From contig JAZDLC010000082.1 of the NCBI GenBank assembly GCA_043802345.1, positions 1-11,994 on the forward strand: 11,994 bases of DNA, in the 5' to 3' direction. Position 1 is the stretch's first letter. Every line of letters begins with the position of its first letter. The notes beneath the pieces are model-generated. The model searched no databases. It saw nothing but the letters and a program-made list of their open reading frames with translations, and had not been told where the DNA came from. Shown piece after piece: positions 6,763 to 11,994 of this stretch. The position numbers were made by a program, and so were the translations under genes. The DNA comes from JAZDLC01 sp043802345 (lineage in GTDB: Bacteria > Planctomycetota > B15-G4 > JADJEK01).

Positions 6763-7821
6763 TCAGCAGGCCGTTTCCGTTTCCGACGAATCTCCATCCT
6801 TCTCATGCAGCGCGTCGAGTCTCGACTCGAGTTCCCGGACGCGGCGCAGCAGCTTCGGCAGTCGGCGCAGAGCCGCCTCCTCACGTTTCTTGTCCAGGTG
6901 GTTCCGCGCCACGTAACCGTACAGAACCGAACCGTCCGGGACATCCTTGGAAATCCCCGCCCGCGCAGCAATGATCGAGTTGTCGCCGATGCGAATATGC
7001 CCCACGATTCCGGCCTGGCCGCCGATCACACATCCGTTTCCGACGGTGGTCGATCCGGAGATGCCCGTCTGTGCGGCGATGACTGTGTTGCTCCCCACAT
7101 GCACGTTGTGGGCCACCTGTACCAGGTTGTCGATCTTGGTCCCCGCACCGATCACGGTCCAGCCGAACCGCGCCCGGTCGATGCTCACGAGAGCGCCGAT
7201 CTCCACGTCGTCCAGGATCCGCACGGAGCCGATCTGTTCCTGCTTTTCAAGCCCTCTGGGCCCCGGGCGGTAGCCGAATCCCTCCGCTCCGATGACCGAT
7301 CCCGGGTGGATGACGACCCGTTGCCCGAGGACCACCCTTTCTCCCACCACCACGTTCGGATGCAGCACGCAGTCCTGGCCGATCTTCGCGCCCGCTCCCA
7401 CGTACACGCCGGGATGCAGGACCGTGCGTGCGCCCAGTTCCGCGCCCCTCCCGACAAACGCCCCGGCCATGACGGTGACCGACTCCCCGAGCCGAGCTCC
7501 CTCACAAACCACGGCCCTGGAATCGACTTCGCCTGACGGCGTTGGCCCTGCGGGACGGAACCACTCCACCAGCCGATCCATCGCCCGTTCCGGCTCTGCC
7601 ACCCGGATGAGCGCGCGATCGCCCGCGGGGAAGGAACCCGTGACCAGCAGGGCACCTGCGCGGCTCCGCTCGGCCAGCGCGGCGTATCGCGGGTCAGCCA
7701 CGAAGGAGAGTTCATCCGGGCCCGCATCCTGCAGCCCCGAGAGCCCCTGAACCAATAGCGAGCCGTCCCCTTCGAGGGTTCCGCCGAGATGTGCCGCGAT
7801 CTCCTGGACCGTCCTTGCCAC
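6763..7821 (-). CDS. lpxD: LpxD, UDP-3-O-(3-hydroxyacyl)glucosamine N-acyltransferase
   Basis: LpxD adds the N-linked 3-hydroxyacyl chain to UDP-3-O-acylglucosamine after LpxC has deacetylated it, in the cytoplasm. The product is 352 aa from the chosen start. The N-terminal uridine-binding domain (1-95) begins VARTVQEIAAHLGGTLEGDG, aligning with the usual LpxD N-terminus. From about 97 to 300 there are left-handed beta-helix hexapeptide repeats. The catalytic His238 lies in VAHNVHVG. A charged C-terminal helix (311-342) completes the fold. I choose GTG 7821: it gives the family length and has AAGGA 5 nt upstream. A TTG at 7884 in the same frame would add 21 residues not expected in the family and has no SD. 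The gene lies between ompH and lpxC-fabZ in the envelope operon. Confidence 0.96.
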   Translation of the reverse strand: MARTVQEIAAHLGGTLEGDGSLLVQGLSGLQDAGPDELSFVADPRYAALAERSRAGALLVTGSFPAGDRALIRVAEPERAMDRLVEWFRPAGPTPSGEVDSRAVVCEGARLGESVTVMAGAFVGRGAELGARTVLHPGVYVGAGAKIGQDCVLHPNVVVGERVVLGQRVVIHPGSVIGAEGFGYRPGPRGLEKQEQIGSVRILDDVEIGALVSIDRARFGWTVIGAGTKIDNLVQVAHNVHVGSNTVIAAQTGISGSTTVGNGCVIGGQAGIVGHIRIGDNSIIAARAGISKDVPDGSVLYGYVARNHLDKKREEAALRRLPKLLRRVRELESRLDALHEKDGDSSETETAC

Positions 7822-7826
7822 TTCCG

Positions 7827-7831
7827 TCCTT
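7827..7831 (-). promoter_or_regulatory. Ribosome binding site that decides the lpxD start
   Basis: AAGGA on the minus strand, 5 nt before GTG 7821. It favours this start over the TTG at 7884, which has no SD-like sequence before it. Confidence 0.55.
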
Positions 7832-7887
7832 GCACCGGCGGCCGATCGCAGCGCTGCGGACGGCCATAAACTCTTCGAATTCAAAGA

Positions 7888-8487
7888 CTAGCGACTAGTG
7901 TTGAGGATTGTAATCACGCTATCGGTGATGTCAAGCGAGGCCTCCGCGTACAACACGTCGCGAAGATACATCTCCGAAGTGAGTTCGCCTTGGTTGAGTC
8001 CCTCCAGCGGTCCTTCGCGTGACTGGACAACCAAGCTGATGCCGTGGCTGGTCGCATACTCGGAGATCGCCTTGCGAGCTCCGTCGAAGGCCGCCCTCTG
8101 TCCGCGCGTGATGCGGCGCAGACGCTCCTTCTCCAGGTACTCGTACTCATGGTCGAATCTCACCTTGGCGATGTTCTGCTCCAGCAGCAGCGCTCGGTGC
8201 TGCACCGGGTCTCCCTCGAGCAGCTCCAGGTCGGCTTCACGCGCCTCGATTTCGCTCTTCTTGACCTCTAGGTTGGTCCGCTTTTCGGTGTCGATCCAGC
8301 GGCGAATCGCCTCCTGCTCCCTGGCAAACGGCTTGGCCTCGCTCAGCACCCTAAAAAGATCGACCACCGCAACCGTCCCCATTGCCCCAGCCTGCGGCGC
8401 CGGACGGGCGAGCAGACGTACCTCCGGCAGCATGGCCGCGACCAGCAGAACCAGCAGGCCGGCTGCCAACAGCTTGATCGAATTCAT
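7888..8487 (-). CDS. OmpH/Skp-family periplasmic chaperone
   Basis: A protein of 199 aa, close to the usual Skp length. In E. coli, Skp binds unfolded outer-membrane proteins in the periplasm and hands them to the BAM complex. A hydrophobic N-terminal segment (residues 4-20) is followed by TVAVVDLFRVLSEAKPFARE (38-57), the family's first strand and helix. A long charged helical hairpin runs from about 58 to 145, with a C-terminal strand region (ISLVVQSREG, 150-159). The signal-peptide cleavage site is not clear (AAMLPEVRLLARPAPQAGA), so the protein could stay anchored. The ATG at 8487 is chosen for its strong AAGGAG SD; an earlier start at 8508 would only add residues before the signal. It sits between bamA and lpxD, the classic skp position. 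Confidence 0.9.
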   Translation of the reverse strand: MNSIKLLAAGLLVLLVAAMLPEVRLLARPAPQAGAMGTVAVVDLFRVLSEAKPFAREQEAIRRWIDTEKRTNLEVKKSEIEAREADLELLEGDPVQHRALLLEQNIAKVRFDHEYEYLEKERLRRITRGQRAAFDGARKAISEYATSHGISLVVQSREGPLEGLNQGELTSEMYLRDVLYAEASLDITDSVITILNTSR

Positions 8488-8495
8488 GGAGACGA

Positions 8496-8501
8496 CTCCT
8501 T
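8496..8501 (-). promoter_or_regulatory. Ribosome binding site of the ompH gene (AAGGAG)
   Basis: A near-consensus SD 8 nt before ATG 8487. It fixes the start after the alternative start at 8508. Confidence 0.7.
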
Positions 8502-8540
8502 CCAACACGAATCGCGGCGCACCGAAGTCTCTCCGATGCG

Positions 8541-8557
8541 CCAGATTCAGAATCTGG
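8541..8557. repeat. Perfect palindrome across the bamA stop codon
   Basis: CCAGATTC and GAATCTGG flank a single A. On the transcript the TGA stop lies in the centre; a 6-bp stem with a 5-nt loop is possible. It stands about 54 nt before the ompH start. It could slow mRNA decay, modulate bamA/ompH ratio, be a protein site, or be chance. Confidence 0.4.
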
Positions 8558-10922
8558 TCTTGACCCGAATGCTGAACAGCTCCGTCTCGTCGCTGGAGGC
8601 GGAGAGCACCGGAACACCCAGGTCGATCGCAACCGGAGTCGGGCCCAGGAATGGCAGCCGAACCCGGACGCCCACGCCGAGGGCGAGCCGCGGATTCCCG
8701 ATCAAGTCGCCAAGAGTGTCCTCGATCGATCCCGCATCCGCGAAGACCACGCCGCGGAGCAGCTCCACCTCCTCGTCCAGCATGGGATCGTAGGAGGAGT
8801 AGAGCGGAAACCGGTACTCGGCGCTCGCCGCCCAGGCCAGCTCCCCACCCAGATGGACGTCCTTCGACTCGGGACCCACCCTGCGGTACTCAAAGCCGCG
8901 CAAGGGGAAATCACCGGACGCTCCGCCACTTGTGAAGCGCTCAAAGAACGGCAGATCCCCCCCGAAACCCTGGGCCGCGCCCACCGCGCCCCGCACGGCC
9001 AGCACCTGCTCACGCCCGAGGTCGTCCTCCATGATCGGCAAGAAGTACTCGCCGTCCAGGACCGCCCGGTGTCCGAATGCGTCACCCAGGAGCAGCTCGT
9101 AGCGACCTCCCACCTCGAACCCATCCGATGGATCGAGGATCGAGTCCACCTGCTGGTAGCGCCCGAAAACCCCCAGCGAAGGCACGAAGTTCCCGCCCTT
9201 CACGTCCTTCACGTCCGCGGGAGCGTCGCCATCCACGTCGTCGATGGTGACCAGTTCCAGTCGGCCGGTCACGCCGGCGGTCCAATCCTCATCGATCCGC
9301 CGGCTCAGCGTGGTCGCGAGGCCCAGCCGGTTCTCGCTGTACTCGTCGACCAACCGCACCGGCCGGTAGTAGGCATCGACGTTGAGCGAAACAGGATCCT
9401 CGTCCGGTCCCGTGAGATACGGCTCCGTGAACGAGACCCTGTAGGTCGACACGTTGTTGCCGGGCAGGGCCTGGATGATGAGCTGCTGCCCGCCGCCGTG
9501 GAACGCCTCGTTGCGCCAGAACTCCGAGAACAGGGTGATCGGGTCCCACGAGGAGGGCGCGTCGGTCAAGTCGAAGTTGTTCTTGACCAGATGCACCCCG
9601 CCATAGAAACCGATGTCGGTGTTGGCGGCGGCCCAGAAGGCCAGCCCCCCGGACTGGGTTTCCTCCACGTCGACGAACATGTCCTCGAGCAACGGGTCTC
9701 CGGTCTCCTCGAAGCGGGCATGCACCAGGCTGCGGCCCTGGCCATCGTCGAAGTAGCCAAGAGCGCGCAGCCTCTCGGAGGTCCGGCGGAGCTCCTTCGA
9801 GGAAGCGATATCTCCCGGATTGAGGGTCGACTCCCTGCGGATGATCTCGTCGCGGGTATTGGTGTTCCCCCGGATGACCACATCCCGGATCCGCTTCTGG
9901 TTTCCCTCGTCAACCACGTACGTCAAGCTCACCGAAGATCCCTGCTGCCCGAAGGCAATCTTCGATTCGGCGCGGCAACGCACGTAGCCGAGTTCGCCGT
10001 ACCTCGCAACGATGCGCCTCAGGTCCTTGTCCACCGCGGTCATCCGGATCGGATCGCCCTCCCTCAGCCTGATCTCCGCGTACAGCTCCTGATCCAGCAG
10101 CGCCGTGTTCCCCTCGATGCGGATCTCACCGATGGAGTAGCGCACCCCCTCCTGGATTCGAATCTTGACCGTTGCCTCATCCTGGGCGGTGTTGAACTCC
10201 ACTGCGTCGAGGGCGGCCTGCCCGTCCCGATACCCCTCCTCCTGCAAGAAGCGCTGCAGTTCGATGATGTCCCGGTCGAGGGCATCCCGCCTGAGGTACG
10301 ACTTGATCAGCAGCAGCCGGGTGGGACGAGTGGTCATGACCTGCTCGAGACTGTCCGGGTCGACCGTCTCCAGACCCAGGAATTCGATCCCCTCCACCTC
10401 CACCTTCGGCCCCTCATGAATCTCGAGCACCGCCACGGACTCGTGCTCTCGCCGATCCACCGTGGCCTTCACTTCCGCGAAGTAGTACCCCTCTTCCTGA
10501 AGCAGCCGCTGCATGGTCAGGGCCCGGTCGCGGATCTGGGATTCCAGCAGGGATCGCACGCCGTCAAGCGACACCAACTCCAGCAATTCCGCTCCCCGCC
10601 CCGCCGGGACCCCGCGGGTTTCCACCCCCGAGACAAGCGCCTCCTCGTCCACGTTCAGCGTCAGCCGCACCCCTCCCGCCACCGACTCCTCCAGCACGGA
10701 GACGCGAATCCCGAAGCGTTCGTAGATGTCCCGGATGTCCTCGGTCACATCCGCCGCCCGCAGCGGGCGGCCCACGCGGGTGCGCATGTTCTGCAGCATC
10801 TGCTCGTTGGTGACCCGGCGGTTGCCGACCACGCGGATCGCCACGACCTCCTCACCCTCGCGGGCATGGCCCCACGACGAGGAGAACATCGAAACAAAGA
10901 GAAGTAAGAACGAGATACCCAA
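8547..10922 (-). CDS. bamA: BamA, outer-membrane protein assembly factor (Omp85 family)
   Basis: BamA is the core of the BAM complex and inserts beta-barrel proteins into the outer membrane. The product is 791 aa, within the usual range. A signal peptide covers residues 1-20 (SMFSSSWGHA end). About five POTRA domains follow, near 25-92, 93-170, 172-258, 261-340 and 343-420, with typical G-N and 'GY' turns (VVGNRRVT, EGNTALL, RGNTNTRDE). The barrel runs from about 425 to 791. It has the conserved PLRGFEYRRVG segment (673-683, RGF at 675-677) that closes into the barrel, and ends in a terminal Phe (RVKTRF), the expected C-terminal beta-signal. The start is TTG 10922 with GTGGAG 4 nt upstream. 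An in-frame TAG 18 nt before it rules out earlier starts, and a later ATG at 10889 would remove the signal peptide. First gene of the envelope operon. Confidence 0.96.
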   Translation of the reverse strand: MGISFLLLFVSMFSSSWGHAREGEEVVAIRVVGNRRVTNEQMLQNMRTRVGRPLRAADVTEDIRDIYERFGIRVSVLEESVAGGVRLTLNVDEEALVSGVETRGVPAGRGAELLELVSLDGVRSLLESQIRDRALTMQRLLQEEGYYFAEVKATVDRREHESVAVLEIHEGPKVEVEGIEFLGLETVDPDSLEQVMTTRPTRLLLIKSYLRRDALDRDIIELQRFLQEEGYRDGQAALDAVEFNTAQDEATVKIRIQEGVRYSIGEIRIEGNTALLDQELYAEIRLREGDPIRMTAVDKDLRRIVARYGELGYVRCRAESKIAFGQQGSSVSLTYVVDEGNQKRIRDVVIRGNTNTRDEIIRRESTLNPGDIASSKELRRTSERLRALGYFDDGQGRSLVHARFEETGDPLLEDMFVDVEETQSGGLAFWAAANTDIGFYGGVHLVKNNFDLTDAPSSWDPITLFSEFWRNEAFHGGGQQLIIQALPGNNVSTYRVSFTEPYLTGPDEDPVSLNVDAYYRPVRLVDEYSENRLGLATTLSRRIDEDWTAGVTGRLELVTIDDVDGDAPADVKDVKGGNFVPSLGVFGRYQQVDSILDPSDGFEVGGRYELLLGDAFGHRAVLDGEYFLPIMEDDLGREQVLAVRGAVGAAQGFGGDLPFFERFTSGGASGDFPLRGFEYRRVGPESKDVHLGGELAWAASAEYRFPLYSSYDPMLDEEVELLRGVVFADAGSIEDTLGDLIGNPRLALGVGVRVRLPFLGPTPVAIDLGVPVLSASSDETELFSIRVKTRF

Positions 10923-10961
10923 CCGACTCCACCAGTCCTACCGGTTCATCAGGACCGCCCG

Positions 10962-10967
10962 ATTGTA
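10962..10967 (-). promoter_or_regulatory. Candidate -10 box of the bamA operon (TACAAT)
   Basis: TACAAT on the minus strand matches TATAAT at 5 of 6 positions and would give a leader of roughly 30 nt before the TTG. No good -35 is found at 16-18 nt upstream (TTCGTT at 17), so strength and sigma factor are unclear. Confidence 0.35.
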
Positions 10968-10983
10968 GAGAGAGGAGTCTGTG

Positions 10984-11008
10984 AAACGAATCCCCATTAG
11001 GTTCGTTT
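10984..11008. repeat. Inverted repeat upstream of bamA (AAACGAA/TTCGTTT)
   Basis: Two 7-bp perfect arms are separated by 11 nt. CC and GG inside them extend the pairing with one bulge. It overlaps where the -35 of the candidate bamA promoter would be, so an operator for a dimeric regulator is possible; a hairpin is the alternative. Confidence 0.45.
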
Positions 11009-11043
11009 GATCAGGATACCCTTTCCCGTCCCCCAAATGGTTC

Positions 11044-11075
11044 CCGGGGCGGCCGCCACCCTTCGGCCGCCCCGG
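11044..11075 (-). terminator. GC-rich hairpin terminator after glutamate dehydrogenase
   Basis: A perfect 12-bp stem (CCGGGGCGGCCG with CGGCCGCCCCGG) closes an 8-nt loop, starting about 13 nt beyond the gdhA stop. No T-run follows on the minus strand (GAACCATTTGG), so it is a strong hairpin without the full intrinsic-terminator tail. It separates gdhA from the bamA operon, which is transcribed in the same direction. Confidence 0.65.
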
Positions 11076-11088
11076 ACACCGGAATGCC

Positions 11089-11994
11089 TCAGATCACGCC
11101 CTGATCCAGCATCGTGTCGGCAACCTTGAGGAAGCCGTGGATGTTGGCTCCGATCACGTAGTTCCCCTTGTGGCCGTACTCCTCGGCCGCCCTGAGGCAG
11201 TCGGAGTGGATCTGCTTCATGATCTTCTGCAGCCGTCCGTCGACCTCTTCACGGGTCCAGTTGTAGCGCATGGAATTCTGGGCCATTTCCAGCCCGGAAA
11301 CCGCGACACCACCCGCGTTGGCGGCCTTGCCGGGACCGTAGAGGATGCCCTTCTCGAGGTAGACCGCGATCCCCTCCGGCGTGGTCGGCATGTTCGCGCC
11401 CTCGGAAACCACGTAGACGCCGTTCTTCATCAGATTCTGGGCGTCCGTGCCATTGACCTCGTTCTGGGTCGCGGACGGGAAGGCGCAATCCGCCTTGTGG
11501 TTCCAGAGCGGGTTGCACTTGGCCGCACTGTCGAGGGGCGTGTACTTGGCGCCCTTGTACTCGCTGGCGTACTCCTCGATCCTGCCCCTGCGCACGTTCT
11601 TCAGGTTCATGACGAACTTGAGCTTGCCGGGGGAGATTCCCTCGGGGTCGTAGATGTAGCCGCTCGAGTCGGAGAGCGTGACCACCTTGCCGCCCAGCTC
11701 ATTGAGCTTCTCGGTCGTGTACTGGGCCACGTTGCCGCTTCCGGAGACCAGGCAGGTCTTCCCTTCAAGCGTCTCGCCGCGGGTGGCGAGCATCTCCGCC
11801 GCGAAGTAGACCGCGCCGTATCCAGTCGCTTCCGGCCGGATCAGCGAGCCGCCCCAGTTGATCCCCTTGCCGGTCAGCACGCCGGTGAACTCATTTCGCA
11901 GCCGCTTGTACTGGCCGAACAAGAAGCCGATCTCACGCCCGCCCACGCCGATGTCGCCCGCGGGGACGTCGGTATTCGGTCCGATGTGCCGGGC
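11089..11994 (-). CDS. gdhA: Glutamate dehydrogenase, NADP-type, partial (5' end outside the window)
   Basis: This enzyme interconverts 2-oxoglutarate plus ammonia and glutamate, in the cytoplasm. The visible 301 residues are the C-terminal two thirds of a protein usually near 450 aa; the frame is open to the right edge. RHIGPNTDVPAGDIGVGGRE includes the family's catalytic Asp in PAGDIG. GKGINWGGSLIRPEATGYG follows, then the Rossmann segment VSGSGNVAQYTTEKL, SDSSG, PSATQNE, SEGANMPTT and PGKAANAGGVAVSGLEMAQN. The C-terminus GFLKVADTMLDQGVI matches E. coli GdhA closely. The residues after the Rossmann beta-2 (SDSSG) are those of the NADP/hexameric class. The GTG at 11946 is internal and not a start, because conserved residues continue upstream. 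The gene lies upstream of bamA in the same direction but is separated by a hairpin and 166 nt. Confidence 0.96.
   Translation of the reverse strand, partial: ARHIGPNTDVPAGDIGVGGREIGFLFGQYKRLRNEFTGVLTGKGINWGGSLIRPEATGYGAVYFAAEMLATRGETLEGKTCLVSGSGNVAQYTTEKLNELGGKVVTLSDSSGYIYDPEGISPGKLKFVMNLKNVRRGRIEEYASEYKGAKYTPLDSAAKCNPLWNHKADCAFPSATQNEVNGTDAQNLMKNGVYVVSEGANMPTTPEGIAVYLEKGILYGPGKAANAGGVAVSGLEMAQNSMRYNWTREEVDGRLQKIMKQIHSDCLRAAEEYGHKGNYVIGANIHGFLKVADTMLDQGVI

Noticed and set aside
5242..7536. Long plus-strand open frame (764 codons) antisense to lpxC-fabZ and lpxD
   Set aside because: Its product is rich in R, H, D and P without any domain, and it mirrors two well-conserved genes on the other strand. 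It is a high-GC codon-bias artefact.
7822..7884. TTG start at 7884 for lpxD
   Set aside because: It adds an N-terminal extension not expected in LpxD and has no SD; GTG 7821 has AAGGA 5 nt upstream. Not fully excluded.
8853..10907. Long plus-strand open frame (684 codons) antisense to bamA
   Set aside because: Same pattern: no recognisable motif, and the minus strand encodes an intact BamA with all landmarks.

Overview
The window is GC-rich, densely coded bacterial chromosome from a didermic (outer-membrane, lipid A-making) organism. It carries bamA, an ompH/skp-type chaperone gene, lpxD and a fused lpxC-fabZ in one minus-strand run. The lpxC-fabZ fusion together with high GC points to the wider FCB/Gemmatimonadota neighbourhood rather than Proteobacteria. 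This is an inference from gene architecture; there is no rRNA or other direct taxon marker. No tRNA, rRNA, CRISPR, transposase or prophage gene was seen.

Layout from left to right: (1) 1-857, minus: the 5' part of a secreted Asp-box (BNR/sialidase-like) propeller protein that runs off the left edge. Its signal-peptide region is out of frame with the body at a (GA)6 tract. (2) 858-1548: about 690 bp without a convincing gene, with small hairpins and a GATTTC-type hexamer repeat. (3) 3769-1549, minus: a two-gene unit with a predicted lipoprotein full of 'FPLY/WPL' motifs, followed 4 nt later by a Tat-exported glycosylasparaginase-type Ntn hydrolase. (4) 3829-4554, plus: a divergent SprT-like zinc metallopeptidase with a C-terminal zinc ribbon. 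(5) 10922-4551, minus: the envelope operon bamA - ompH - lpxD - lpxC/fabZ - Gfo/Idh/MocA oxidoreductase. The oxidoreductase gene stops in the same CTAG as the metallopeptidase gene coming from the other side. (6) 11994-11089, minus: the 3' two thirds of NADP-type glutamate dehydrogenase, closed by a 12-bp GC-rich hairpin.

The envelope operon links outer-membrane protein insertion (BamA, OmpH/Skp) with lipid A synthesis (LpxD, LpxC) and 3-hydroxyacyl supply (FabZ). The last gene is a nucleotide-sugar-type oxidoreductase. It may alter the UDP-GlcNAc precursor, as GnnA does, but substrate cannot be read from sequence. lpxA and lpxB are not in the window.

Most of the window is ordinary housekeeping. 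The points most worth a second look are the out-of-frame signal peptide at the dinucleotide tract, the repeat-built lipoprotein beside the glycosylasparaginase, the oxidoreductase directly after lpxC-fabZ, and the hexamer repeat with a long inverted arm in the 858-1548 gap.
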